Shown piece after piece: positions 28,265 through 36,257 of a stretch of 45,189 nt of DNA; position 1 is the first letter of the stretch, and every line of letters starts with the position of its first letter. Both the position numbers and the translations under genes were made by a program. The stretch is from Nocardia brevicatena NBRC 12119 (GTDB lineage Bacteria; Actinomycetota; Actinomycetes; Mycobacteriales; Mycobacteriaceae). Where the stretch lies: contig NZ_BAFU01000045.1 of NCBI RefSeq assembly GCF_000308495.1, positions 1 through 45,189 on the forward strand, in the 5' to 3' direction. The notes below the pieces were generated by a model. It was not told the DNA's origin. It saw only the letters and a list, made by a program, of their open reading frames with translations, and searched no databases.

Positions 28265-28495
28265 TCACCAGATCGAGGCGATAAGCGCGACCGCCACCGC
28301 CAGGAACACCGCCACCAGCACGACCACCACGACCATGGCGAGCACGCCGGTGCGTGGGAAATGGTGCCTGGTCTCGGGTTCGGGCGCGGACAGTCCGGAG
28401 GTCTGCGGGGTATCGGACGGCGTCGAGCCCGGAGGCACTCCGCCGCCGGGCTCCAGGTCGGGGGTTTTGGCCGGGTCGGGATCCATCGATGACAT
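28265..28495 (-). CDS. Small membrane protein, DUF6480-like
   Basis: A 76-residue protein. The N-terminus DPDPAKTPDLEPGGGVPPG is, as far as I recognise it, the motif of the actinobacterial DUF6480 family; the C-terminus is one membrane helix (VLAMVVVVVLVAVFLAVAVA) with little beyond. AGGGAG lies 5-10 bases before the ATG. The function is unknown. It sits between another small membrane protein and the GT4 gene and probably shares their transcript. Confidence 0.75.
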   Translation of the reverse strand: MSSMDPDPAKTPDLEPGGGVPPGSTPSDTPQTSGLSAPEPETRHHFPRTGVLAMVVVVVLVAVFLAVAVALIASIW

Positions 28496-28504
28496 ATCGG
28501 CTCC

Positions 28505-28621
28505 CTACTGGCCGTCGTTCGCCGGCATCTCGGGGTTGTTCGGTCGTTTTCCGGTCATCTTGCGATAGAGGATGTCCGCAGCGACCAACACCACGAGGGC
28601 GATGATCACTAGTAGCTCCAT
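28505..28621 (-). CDS. Possible 38-residue single-pass membrane protein
   Basis: An ATG (A at 28621) opens a frame reading MELLVIIALVVLVAADILYR followed by a basic and polar tail (KMTGKRPNNPEMPANDGQ). One helix with positive residues on the C-terminal side is a sensible topology. No good Shine-Dalgarno site is close; instead a SigF-like -10 ends 10 bases before the ATG, which suggests leaderless translation. Its position at the head of the DUF6480/GT4 series supports it being real. It has no recognised family. Confidence 0.55.
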   Translation of the reverse strand: MELLVIIALVVLVAADILYRKMTGKRPNNPEMPANDGQ

Positions 28622-28630
28622 GTGCCGCGC

Positions 28631-28655
28631 ATACCCGCTTCTGCCTCCGTCAATC
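28631..28655 (-). promoter_or_regulatory. Candidate SigF-type promoter for the small membrane protein/DUF6480/GT4 series
   Basis: On the minus strand GATT (28655-28652), 15 bases, then GGGTAT (28636-28631), a perfect SigF -10. The downstream ATG at 28621 falls close to the expected transcription start. Confidence 0.55.
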
Positions 28656-28719
28656 GGGTGAGCGCTCGATGGTTTCCCATGTCGTCCGGTCGAGGTCGAG
28701 GGACCTGTTCGTCGAGTCG

Positions 28720-28745
28720 GGTTTACCGCGATCGGAGGCGGGAAG
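28720..28745 (+). promoter_or_regulatory. Candidate SigF-type promoter for the catalase gene
   Basis: GGTTT (28720-28724), 15 bases, GGGAAG (28740-28745). The -35 is perfect and the spacing matches the other sites, but the -10 has two mismatches. It faces the catalase gene, whose start is about 95 bases downstream. Confidence 0.35.
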
Positions 28746-28839
28746 CCGCCGGAACGGGAGCGGGTGAAAACCCGAACAGCCGGTGACCCGGGAGGGCAGG
28801 ACCCGAGAAGAAAACCATCGCGTGAGCGAGGAGGACAGC

Positions 28840-31011
28840 GTGGACCGAATTTCCGAGCAGACATCGGGTACGCCCGCCGCGTCGGACGGGAGTCGCCGGC
28901 CGGTGGGCGGGGACCCGAGCGGCGGTGAGGCCAAACAGCGTCAGTTGGATCCGCACCGCCAGGACCGCGAAAGCGGTTATCTGACGACACAGCAAGGGGT
29001 GCGGGTGGACCACACCGACGATTCGCTGACCGTCGGCGAGCGTGGGCCCACCATCCTCGAGGATTTCCATGCCCGGGAGAAAGTCACCCATTTCGACCAC
29101 GAGCGCATACCGGAACGGGTGGTGCACGCCCGCGGTTCGGGCGCCTACGGCTATTTCCAGCCCTACGACAACTGGCTCGGTGAGTACACGGTCGCGAAAT
29201 TCCTCACCGACCCGACGGTGCAGACCCCGGTTTTCGTGCGGTTCTCCACCGTCGCCGGCTCGCGCGGTTCGGCCGACACGGTGCGCGATGTCCGCGGATT
29301 CGCTACCAAGTTCTATACCGAACAGGGTAATTACGACCTGGTCGGCAATAATTTCCCGGTCTTCTTCATCCAAGACGGCATCAAGTTCCCGGATTTCGTG
29401 CACGCGGTCAAACCCGAACCGCATAACGAGATCCCGCAGGCCCAGTCCGCGCACGATACGCTCTGGGATTTCGTGGCCGAGCAGCCGGAGACACTGCACG
29501 CGATCATGTGGCTCATGTCCGACCGCGCGCTGCCGCGCAGCTTTCGGATGATGCAGGGATTCGGGGTGCACACCTTCCGGCTGGTGAACGCCGAAGGGCG
29601 GGGTACCTTCGTGAAGTTCCACTGGAAGCCGCGCCTGGGTGTGCATTCGCTGCTGTGGGATGAATGTCAGCAGGTGGCGGGCCGTGACCCCGACTACAAC
29701 CGGCGGGACCTGTGGGAGAATATCGAGCTGGGCAATTTCCCGCGCTGGGAACTCGGGGTGCAGTTGGTGCCCGAGGAGCAGGAATTCGATTTCGATTTCG
29801 ACCTGCTCGACTCCACCAAAATCATCCCGGAGGAACAGATACCGGTGCGGCCGGTGGGAGAACTGGTGCTCAACCGCAACCCGGACAACTTCTTCGCCGA
29901 GACCGAACAGGTCGCCTTCCACACGGCGAATGTGGTGCCGGGTATCGATTTCACCAACGATCCTCTGCTCCAGATGCGCAACTTCTCCTACCTGGACACC
30001 CAGCTGATCCGGCTCGGCGGGCCCAACTTCGCGCATCTGCCGGTGAACCGCCCGCTGGCCGATGTGCGCACCCAGCAGCAGGACGGCTACAGCCGGCACG
30101 ATATCCCGCACGGCGAGGCGTTCTACACGAAGAACACCATCGGCGGCGGATGCCCGGCCCTGGCCGATGAAGGTGTCTTCCGGCACTACACCCGCCGGGT
30201 CGAGGGCGATACGATTCGCGCCCGGAGTGAGAGCTTCAAGGAGTACTACCGGCAGCCGCGCATGTTCTGGCGCAGTATGTCCGAGCCGGAGGCGGAGCAC
30301 ATCGTATCGGCATTCGCCTTCGAACTGGGCAAATGTCGGCGTGTGGAGATTCGCGCCCGGATATTGGATCAGTTGGTTCGCATCGATCCCGACCTGTCGA
30401 CCCGGGTCGCGGAACAACTCGGCCTGCCCGCACCGGACCCCGTGCCGGTGGACGATGTGCCGATCTCACCGGCGCTCTCGCAGCTGAACGCCCCGCCGCG
30501 GACCATCGCCACCCGCAAGATCGCGGTCCTGGCCGCCGATGGAGTGGACGTCGAGGGGGTGGAGCGGTTGCGCGCGGCGTTGGGCGAACGCGGCGCGACG
30601 GTGGAGGTCCTTGCCGGCCACGGCGGCGAGCTGAGCGGTGCCGACAGCGGCGGCCTGGCCGTGGACAAAACCCTGGCCACCATGGCGTCGGTGCTCTACG
30701 ACGGAGTGATCGTGGCCGGCGGACCGACCGCGGCCCGCACCATGGCCGACGACGGTCCCACGGTGCACTTCGCCACCGAGGCGTACAAGCACGCCAAACC
30801 GGTGGGCGCCATCGGGGCGGGCGTGGAGGTGCTGCGTGCGGGCGGGATCGTCACCGAGATCCCGCTCGGGGAATCCTTTGCCGATACCAACGGGGTCGTG
30901 GCGAATGCAGGGGAGGGCTCGCAGGTATCCGACCGGTTCGTCGAATCGTTCGCCCTGGCGCTGCAGAACCATCGGGTCTGGCAGCGTGAGACCGCCACCA
31001 TTCCCGCCTGA
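28840..31011 (+). CDS. katE: Large-subunit monofunctional catalase (HPII/KatE type)
   Basis: A 723-residue haem catalase degrading hydrogen peroxide. GTG 28840 is chosen because GAGGAGG lies six bases upstream; GTG 28822 and an ATG at 28783 are alternatives. The distal His is H96 in PERVVHARGSGAYGYF, the catalytic Asn lies in LVGNNFPVFF, and the proximal haem Tyr is in MRNFSYLDTQ. After about residue 560 comes the flavodoxin-like (DJ-1/GATase-type) domain that distinguishes large-subunit catalases (TRKIAVLAADGVDVEGVE). A strong terminator follows directly. E. coli KatE is of similar length and is controlled by the general stress sigma factor, which fits the SigF-like context. Confidence 0.95.
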   Translation: MDRISEQTSGTPAASDGSRRPVGGDPSGGEAKQRQLDPHRQDRESGYLTTQQGVRVDHTDDSLTVGERGPTILEDFHAREKVTHFDHERIPERVVHARGSGAYGYFQPYDNWLGEYTVAKFLTDPTVQTPVFVRFSTVAGSRGSADTVRDVRGFATKFYTEQGNYDLVGNNFPVFFIQDGIKFPDFVHAVKPEPHNEIPQAQSAHDTLWDFVAEQPETLHAIMWLMSDRALPRSFRMMQGFGVHTFRLVNAEGRGTFVKFHWKPRLGVHSLLWDECQQVAGRDPDYNRRDLWENIELGNFPRWELGVQLVPEEQEFDFDFDLLDSTKIIPEEQIPVRPVGELVLNRNPDNFFAETEQVAFHTANVVPGIDFTNDPLLQMRNFSYLDTQLIRLGGPNFAHLPVNRPLADVRTQQQDGYSRHDIPHGEAFYTKNTIGGGCPALADEGVFRHYTRRVEGDTIRARSESFKEYYRQPRMFWRSMSEPEAEHIVSAFAFELGKCRRVEIRARILDQLVRIDPDLSTRVAEQLGLPAPDPVPVDDVPISPALSQLNAPPRTIATRKIAVLAADGVDVEGVERLRAALGERGATVEVLAGHGGELSGADSGGLAVDKTLATMASVLYDGVIVAGGPTAARTMADDGPTVHFATEAYKHAKPVGAIGAGVEVLRAGGIVTEIPLGESFADTNGVVANAGEGSQVSDRFVESFALALQNHRVWQRETATIPA

Positions 31012-31031
31012 GTGGGGTGAGCGCACCTGTT

Positions 31032-31071
31032 CGCGCGGGTGGGCGACTCGGTGGAGTCGCCCACCCGCGCG
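31032..31071. terminator. 18-bp perfect hairpin terminator after katE
   Basis: Bases 31032-31049 and 31054-31071 are perfect inverted repeats with a four-base loop (GGTG); the stem core reads GGGTGGGCGACTC. It begins 21 bases after the katE stop and lies upstream of the convergent CDGSH gene, so it can stop transcription from either side. It has no T-run. Confidence 0.8.
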
Positions 31072-31182
31072 ACGTGCGGGCGGACAGTCCGCGAAGTAGC
31101 CGATGTCCGGGGCGGTGCCCCGGACGGCCGCACTCGCGGCCGAGGCGCGGCCGCCCGGGTGCCCGGCGGCATCCGAGTCCCC

Positions 31183-31707
31183 TCAGTCCGTCGGCGCCGC
31201 CCGGTCGCCGCTCGACCGCCGACACCGACGGTGGCTGGTATCGCACAGCGGGTAGGTGCGTGAGCGTTTACACAGGCAGATGGCCACCAGGAAACGGTCC
31301 GAGCGGATCGTGGTGCCGTCGGGAGTGATCAGCTCGACCGGACCTTCGACCAGCGCGGGGCCGTCGTCGGTGAACCTGATCCGGGTGGGTTCCGCGGTCG
31401 AATTCTCCATGCGGTCCCCGCCGGAGTCCGGTTCGATCCGGTTCCCCTCCCACGTCGTGCGGCCACGATCCGACGCCGGACCGGCCCGTTCCGGCCGCGG
31501 TCGGTTCCGGTCCGTCCTCATATGCCCTTCATCCGCCGAGTGATCCCGATCCCACGCCGGATGGGCCTCGGGCCGTGTGGCCGTGCCCTCGCCCTCGGCG
31601 GTGTCCCGCGGTCGGGCGTGGTCGTCCCGGACACAGGTGTCGTCCACGCCGTGGACCGCGCCCGGTGCGCGCAGAACGGCCAACAGCTCATCGGGGTCGA
31701 TCGGCAC
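31183..31707 (-). CDS. CDGSH-type iron-sulfur protein with N-terminal extension
   Basis: A 174-residue frame from GTG (G at 31707), overlapping the methyltransferase by 20 bases. The C-terminal 75 residues form the CDGSH zinc-finger-like 2Fe-2S domain: AICLCKRSRTYPLCDTSHRR gives the three Cys and one His ligands. ELITPDGTTIRSDR precedes it, as in bacterial single-CDGSH proteins. The first 100 residues are charged and low-complexity, yet keep coding-like third positions; a shorter start at ATG 31410 would give only the domain. It probably carries electrons or an Fe-S cluster for the two genes upstream. Confidence 0.82.
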   Translation of the reverse strand: MPIDPDELLAVLRAPGAVHGVDDTCVRDDHARPRDTAEGEGTATRPEAHPAWDRDHSADEGHMRTDRNRPRPERAGPASDRGRTTWEGNRIEPDSGGDRMENSTAEPTRIRFTDDGPALVEGPVELITPDGTTIRSDRFLVAICLCKRSRTYPLCDTSHRRCRRSSGDRAAPTD

Positions 31708-32347
31708 GGATCACCACCAACTCCTCGTATTGCTGTTCCGGGTGGATGAGGCCCGTGGCCCGCAGCCAGGCCCGACGGCGGCGCATCACCGGCCCGAAGG
31801 GGATCGTCGCGCGCGCCACCACGGTGGCCTTCAGCCCGCCCGCCCGCAGCTGGTCGAGGCTGGTGTCGGTGCCGGAGATCGCGGAATGCACGATCAGGGC
31901 TATCCCGCGGCTGCCGAGGACGCGCGGGATCATGGCGCACAGCGGATCGAGGACGGCCCGGCCATGTCGTCCCGCGTCCCAGGCCCGGGCCGCTCGACTC
32001 GTCGGCGTCGGATAGGCGGACGGGACATACGGCGGATTGGCCAGGACCACATCGAAACTGCGGTCCCCGACGATACGGGTGACATCCCCACACAACAGTT
32101 CCAGCCGGATACCGCGTACCCGGCTGTTGAGCCAGGCGGAGGCCACCGCGGCCCGCGACATGTCCACCGCGGTCACGGCGTCCGCGCCCGCCCGCGCGGC
32201 ATGAATGGCGAGCGCACCGGTACCGGTGCAGGCATCCAGTACGTGCGCACCGGTCGGCAGTGTCGCCTCGGTCATCGCTCGCGCCAGCAGCCAGGTATCC
32301 GGCTGTGGGCGGTACACCCCGGGAGCTCGTACCAGCATGTGCCTCAC
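31688..32347 (-). CDS. HemK2/MTQ2-like N5-glutamine or protein methyltransferase
   Basis: A 219-residue class I methyltransferase. VLDACTGTGALAIHAARAGA is SAM motif I, and VVLANPPYVPSAYP is the NPPY motif of HemK/PrmC-type enzymes that methylate the side-chain amide of Gln. Like eukaryotic MTQ2/HemK2 it lacks the N-terminal helical domain of PrmC. The GTG start overlaps the previous gene's stop by four bases and its own stop overlaps the CDGSH gene. A release-factor target is only an analogy; the company of two iron proteins suggests a specialised substrate. Confidence 0.85.
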   Translation of the reverse strand: MRHMLVRAPGVYRPQPDTWLLARAMTEATLPTGAHVLDACTGTGALAIHAARAGADAVTAVDMSRAAVASAWLNSRVRGIRLELLCGDVTRIVGDRSFDVVLANPPYVPSAYPTPTSRAARAWDAGRHGRAVLDPLCAMIPRVLGSRGIALIVHSAISGTDTSLDQLRAGGLKATVVARATIPFGPVMRRRRAWLRATGLIHPEQQYEELVVIRADRPR

Positions 32348-33345
32348 CGTCCCACCGTGCGCAGCGAAGCGGTGCCGGCCCGCCAGCACCGCAGCATCGC
32401 GTCGGCGCAGCGGTCCTCGAGCAGATCGGTCGCCTGGATGCCGAACACCACCGAGGCGGCCAGTTCGGGTTCGCGGGCGAGCAAGTCGGCGATCACGTCC
32501 CGGCGCACGACCTGCTCGTGTACGGCGTCGGCCGTCACGTGCTCGCGGTAGAACCGCAGACAGGCCGAATGCGCCCGCAACCGTTCGAGCGCCTCGACCA
32601 TGAGCCGCGACGCGGGTGGGGAGGTGATCTCCACCGAGGCGAAATGACCGACCACCGCGCCGCGCAGCGATCGATGCAAACCGAACAGTGACATCATGTC
32701 GACCAGGGTAAGCATCGGTGCGGGCACGATATCCAGATAGTGCAAATAGCTCTCGTCGAGGCCGGCGCCGTGCAGCAGGTCGGCGTACAGGCGTGCGTGC
32801 ACCCGATCACCGCGGCCGCCGCCATACTCGTCGAATTCGACCGCCACCAGCCCGGCCTTCGCCTGACCGCGCAATCGCGGGATCACCCAGGCGACCGGAT
32901 CGGCCTCCTTGTGGTGGTAGATCGAGCGGTGCACGAAGTACTCGCGCATCTGCCACCAGGTGCCCTCATCGCGCAGCCACCGGGGTACGCCGCCCACGGC
33001 CGGGACGGTGAGCAGCCGGTCGAGTTCGGCGTCCACATCGTCGCCTCCGGGCACATCAGCGCGCAGTGCCGCCAGGAAACGCCGCTCGAGTTCCGTCCGC
33101 AGTCGCAACAGACCGATATCCCACTCCCAGTCGGCGTCCACTCCGTCGAAGCCCTGGTAGTGCAGTTCGTAGCAGGTGTGCAGGGTGAGATGGAAATCCT
33201 CGCCGTAGGGATCGAGGTCGTCGGGCGGCTCAGGGACGGGCCGGCCCGGTTCGCTCGACAGCAGTTCCACCAGTTCTGCCGACAGCGGACCACGAGGCAG
33301 GGGTAAGCGCGCGGCCCGGGTGCCGACGGAGAGCGTCTCGGTCAT
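32344..33345 (-). CDS. Haem-oxygenase-like iron-containing redox enzyme
   Basis: A 333-residue all-helical protein of the iron-containing redox enzyme family (haem-oxygenase-like diiron fold). REYFVHRSIYHHKEADPVAW, LVAVEFDEYGGGRGDRVHAR and LRGAVVGHFASVEITSP provide the conserved Glu, His and Asp residues that would form the metal site. AGGAGGTG lies seven bases before the ATG (A at 33345), fixing the start. It heads a three-gene unit with the methyltransferase and CDGSH genes. Family members oxidise fatty-acid or amino-acid-derived substrates; the substrate here is unknown. Confidence 0.83.
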   Translation of the reverse strand: MTETLSVGTRAARLPLPRGPLSAELVELLSSEPGRPVPEPPDDLDPYGEDFHLTLHTCYELHYQGFDGVDADWEWDIGLLRLRTELERRFLAALRADVPGGDDVDAELDRLLTVPAVGGVPRWLRDEGTWWQMREYFVHRSIYHHKEADPVAWVIPRLRGQAKAGLVAVEFDEYGGGRGDRVHARLYADLLHGAGLDESYLHYLDIVPAPMLTLVDMMSLFGLHRSLRGAVVGHFASVEITSPPASRLMVEALERLRAHSACLRFYREHVTADAVHEQVVRRDVIADLLAREPELAASVVFGIQATDLLEDRCADAMLRCWRAGTASLRTVGR

Positions 33346-33367
33346 GGATACACCTCCTGGCGACCGC

Positions 33368-33392
33368 ATACCCCCGTTGCTGCAAGGCAATC
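33368..33392 (-). promoter_or_regulatory. Candidate SigF-type promoter for the iron-enzyme/methyltransferase/CDGSH unit
   Basis: On the minus strand GATT (33392-33389), 15 bases, GGGTAT (33373-33368), a perfect -10. A strong ribosome site and ATG follow about 20 bases later. Confidence 0.55.
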
Positions 33393-33470
33393 GACCACCC
33401 TGCGGCGCGAGCGGGACGCCGCCCTCGGGCGATGGGGCACCACGCTCGTCCCGGGCGGCTCGCCCCGGAC

Positions 33471-34085
33471 TCATTCGGGCGGCGCGGGGTACTGCTCGGC
33501 GCGCAGCACCCGGGCCAGATGGACGGCATTGCGTGCCACGGTGGCGGTGGTGGAGGCGATGGCCTTCGGCACCTTGTCCAGATCGGTGTAGTCGACACCA
33601 CTCATGGCCTCGCCGTTCCAGTAGGTCCCGCCCTGGGCCGGCACCGTGAAGCCGATATCGTTCAATGCCTGGAACAGGTCGGCGGTGATCTTGTGTGCAC
33701 CGTCCTCGTTTCCGACCACCGCCGTGACGGCCACCTTGCCGAACATGGCCGGCCGGCCCGTGTCGTCGGTCTCCGACAGTTCCGCGTCGAGCCGTTCCAG
33801 CGCCCGCTGCGCCACCGACGACATATGTCCCAGCCAGGTGGGGGTGGCGACGAGCAGGATATCGGCTGCCGCGATCCGCGCCCGGATCCGCGGCCATTCG
33901 TCGCCATCGCCTTCGTCGGTGCTCACTCCCGGTCGAATATCGTGGTCGACCACCCGGATTGCCTCACCGGACACATCGTGTCGGGACAGTTCGTCGAGAA
34001 CCTGCCGGGCCATGAGATCGCTACTGGATTCGGCCGGCGATTTCTTCAGCGTGCAGACCAGGGCGAGCACGGTCAGTGGGGCCAT
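33471..34085 (-). CDS. Flavodoxin-fold NAD(P)H-dependent FMN reductase-like protein
   Basis: A 204-residue flavodoxin-like protein. LTVLALVCTLKKSPAESSSD is the phosphate-binding loop for FMN, ADILLVATPTWLGHMSSVAQ is the second flavin-contacting loop, and VAVTAVVGNEDGAHKITADLF is the third. It resembles the NADPH-dependent FMN reductase / flavodoxin family. GGAGG lies eight bases before the ATG (A at 34085). It stands alone between the iron-enzyme unit and the STAS gene and may supply reduced flavin under stress. Confidence 0.83.
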   Translation of the reverse strand: MAPLTVLALVCTLKKSPAESSSDLMARQVLDELSRHDVSGEAIRVVDHDIRPGVSTDEGDGDEWPRIRARIAAADILLVATPTWLGHMSSVAQRALERLDAELSETDDTGRPAMFGKVAVTAVVGNEDGAHKITADLFQALNDIGFTVPAQGGTYWNGEAMSGVDYTDLDKVPKAIASTTATVARNAVHLARVLRAEQYPAPPE

Positions 34086-34143
34086 GTGACGAACCTCCGA
34101 CGTCGTTCGGTGTGCCGGCCGTCATCGGCCGGTTTCCACCGCC

Positions 34144-34169
34144 ATAGCCGTCCGGTGGCGAGACAAACC
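34144..34169 (-). promoter_or_regulatory. Candidate SigF-type promoter for the FMN reductase-like gene
   Basis: On the minus strand GGTTT (34169-34165), 15 bases, GGCTAT (34149-34144). The -35 is perfect and the -10 has one mismatch. The start codon is about 59 bases downstream. Confidence 0.45.
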
Positions 34170-34461
34170 CCCGACCGCTCCCGGGCTCGCCGGCAGGGGC
34201 GAATATGACCGCAACCGGCCCGGCCTGAAGAGATAGCAGCAGGTCGGTGCCCTACGCGAAGTGAACGGGTGAGCGCGTGGTATACAGGCGAGCTTCCCTC
34301 GTGCCAGAATGGGTCCAGGTTGAAATATGCAGCCGAACCCGGAATTCGTGTGCGCTGGTCTCCGAAGCGTCGTGATGGGCGAGGCCATGTTCGCCTCGTC
34401 TGCACCATGAGCGGTTCGTCGCACACAACCGGAAACCCCCTGCCGTAGGGAAGGGTTTCAT
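34170..34461. other. Intergenic region upstream of the STAS gene
   Basis: No gene recognised. It should contain the STAS gene promoter; no SigF-like box was seen facing the STAS gene. AGGGAAGGG near 34447 is a poor but usable ribosome site for ATG 34462. Confidence 0.35.
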
Positions 34462-34869
34462 ATGTCGGTAACTGCCACTGCGTATCAGCTCGAGGAACTG
34501 CGTCGGCACGAGGCGCGCGCCTCACACGCGAGTCGAATGTGGTCCCGACGAAGCGTAGATCACTCCGAGTGCGTGATCGCCCGTGTAGAAGGAGAACTGG
34601 ACGCGGTCCTGCACGATGATTTGCGGGCCCTTCTCACCGGTTGTCACTCCGTCGGCTGCCGCGTGGTGGTCCTCGATCTGCGGGCCACCACTTTCATGAG
34701 TATCCGAACCGCCACGATGCTGGCGGAGGCCAAGCTCGCCGCTTGGCGTGCCGGAGTGGAGCTGCGGGTGGTCAGCGGGCGCAAAGAGGTCGAACGGGCA
34801 CTGGCGGTCGCGGGAGTGCGGCACCTGTTCCGGTACTACCCGACCATGCGTGCCGCCCAAGCGGGTTGA
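34462..34869 (+). CDS. STAS-domain protein (anti-sigma-factor antagonist-like)
   Basis: A 135-residue protein with a 35-residue N-terminal extension and then a STAS domain: VIARVEGELDAVLHDDLRA, CRVVVLDLRATTFMSIRTAT and a final helix with KEVERALAVAGVRHLFRYYP. STAS antagonists such as SpoIIAA and RsbV carry an Asp-Ser pair after the Phe, where the Ser is phosphorylated by the anti-sigma kinase. Here that position reads FMSIR (Ser80, Ile81), so the usual phospho-acceptor seems absent. Proximity to rsbW-sigF suggests it releases SigF, perhaps without phosphorylation control. Confidence 0.82.
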   Translation: MSVTATAYQLEELRRHEARASHASRMWSRRSVDHSECVIARVEGELDAVLHDDLRALLTGCHSVGCRVVVLDLRATTFMSIRTATMLAEAKLAAWRAGVELRVVSGRKEVERALAVAGVRHLFRYYPTMRAAQAG

Positions 34870-34954
34870 TGCCGCCGCGGTAGATCGCCGGCTACACCTG
34901 AACGCTCGCGGAGGGGTGGCGGGCGGAAGGGGCGCGGGCAGGGGGTTCGCACAA

Positions 34955-35665
34955 ATGTCCGAGACCGTCGATAATCGAGCGGTGATGGAACATGATGCGG
35001 CCTCCGGCGCCGAGGCCGAGGTGCTCGACCGGATTATCGGGTCGGGCACCCCGCAACGGGTCGGCGCCTTCCAGTTCTGGTTCGATGGCGAGCGCTGGGA
35101 ATGGTCCGCGGGTGTGGCGGATATGCACGGATACCCGCCCGAGCCGATGACGCCCAGCACCGGTCTGCTGTTGAGCCACAAACACCCCGATGACCGGGAG
35201 CAGGTGGCCAGCGCACTGGCCAAATCCATCGCCAATGCCGAGCCGTTCTGTAGTAGTCACCGCATTGTGGACACGCACGGCGATACCCGCAACGTCATCG
35301 TCGTCGCCGACACCATGACAGACGAGCAGGGCACCGTCGTCGGTACCGCGGGCTACTACGTGGACGTCACCGAGGCGCTGGAAGAACACCGCAAGGAGAC
35401 ACTGCACGGAACCCTGCCGCAGCTGTACGCATCCCGAGCCGTGATCGAACAGGCCAAGGGCGCGCTGATGCTCGTCTACGGTATCAACGCCGACCAGGCG
35501 TTCCGGGTGCTGATCTGGCGCTCCCAGGAAACCAACATCAAACTGCGTGTTCTGGCGGAGCAGTTGGTTTCCGAAATGGGTTCGCTCGAACACGCCTCGC
35601 ACGCCCTGCGCACCGAGTTCGACCATTTGCTGCTGACCGTGCACGAGCGCGTCCCCGGGGACTGA
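34955..35665 (+). CDS. PAS-ANTAR RNA-binding antiterminator
   Basis: A 236-residue regulator. The N-terminal PAS domain (VGAFQFWFDGERWEWSAGVA, LLLSHKHPDDREQVASALA, GTAGYYVDVTEALEEH) would sense a signal. The C-terminal ANTAR domain (RAVIEQAKGALMLVYGINAD, then AFRVLIWRSQETNIKLRVLA) has the conserved helices that bind paired hairpins in mRNA to prevent termination. ATG 34955 is used; ATG 34985 is also possible. It lies between the STAS gene and rsbW-sigF, giving a mixed transcriptional and post-transcriptional stress module. Confidence 0.87.
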   Translation: MSETVDNRAVMEHDAASGAEAEVLDRIIGSGTPQRVGAFQFWFDGERWEWSAGVADMHGYPPEPMTPSTGLLLSHKHPDDREQVASALAKSIANAEPFCSSHRIVDTHGDTRNVIVVADTMTDEQGTVVGTAGYYVDVTEALEEHRKETLHGTLPQLYASRAVIEQAKGALMLVYGINADQAFRVLIWRSQETNIKLRVLAEQLVSEMGSLEHASHALRTEFDHLLLTVHERVPGD

Positions 35666-35678
35666 TCGGACGACACCG

Positions 35679-35704
35679 GGTTTCGGTGTCGTGCCCCGGG
35701 GTAA
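35679..35704 (+). promoter_or_regulatory. Candidate SigF autoregulated promoter for rsbW-sigF
   Basis: GGTTT (35679-35683), 15 bases, GGGTAA (35699-35704). Only the last -10 base differs from consensus. A SigF-dependent promoter ahead of the anti-sigma gene is the known arrangement for the mycobacterial usfX-sigF operon. Confidence 0.6.
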
Positions 35705-35828
35705 GTGCGCATGTGACAATCGCCGACGAGCAATACCGACAACAACGGCGTCACCGATGGCCCCGGTGTTCGTCCGGGCCGACGCCCCGACCGCCGTGGG
35801 CGGGAGGCAGAACAAGGTGGTGGTGGGT

Positions 35829-36257
35829 ATGGTGGATCGTGTCGCGGAATCCGCGGACACGACAACGATAGGAGTGCGGGTACCGGCCAGGCTGGAACAG
35901 TTGGTCATGTTGCGCGCGCTGGCGGAGACGGTCTCCTTGATCGCCGATTTCGGACTGGACGAAGTGACCGATATTCGGCTCGCCTTGGACGAGGTGGCCA
36001 CCTCGTTGATCGTCGATGCCGCCCTGGGCACCGCCCTGGGGTGTGATTTCACCTACAACGACCACCGTATGACCGTGCATGTGACCGCGACTGCGGTTTC
36101 CGATTCGCTGCAGCACCAGGAGAGCTTCGGCTGGCATATCGTGCGGACCTTGACCCGCTCGGTCGAGGTGGTTCAACAACCCTATGACGCAGTGGCAGGT
36201 GGTTATCCGACCGATGTCGAATTCACCTGGGCCAGAGGAGGATCGGATGGTGGATGA
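35829..36257 (+). CDS. rsbW: Anti-sigma factor, RsbW/UsfX-like
   Basis: A 142-residue GHKL-ATPase-fold protein upstream of sigF. ATG 35829 is preferred; GTG 35817 (after GGGAGG) and ATG 35757 are alternatives. The N-box is DIRLALDEVATSLIVDA: Glu55 is present, but Ser59 stands where the Mg-coordinating Asn is expected. As I recall, this Asn is also not conserved in mycobacterial UsfX, so kinase activity may be weak or absent. The glycine box is reduced to ESFGWHIVRTLTRSVEV. It overlaps the sigF start by 11 bases, so both proteins should be made together. Confidence 0.85.
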   Translation: MVDRVAESADTTTIGVRVPARLEQLVMLRALAETVSLIADFGLDEVTDIRLALDEVATSLIVDAALGTALGCDFTYNDHRMTVHVTATAVSDSLQHQESFGWHIVRTLTRSVEVVQQPYDAVAGGYPTDVEFTWARGGSDGG

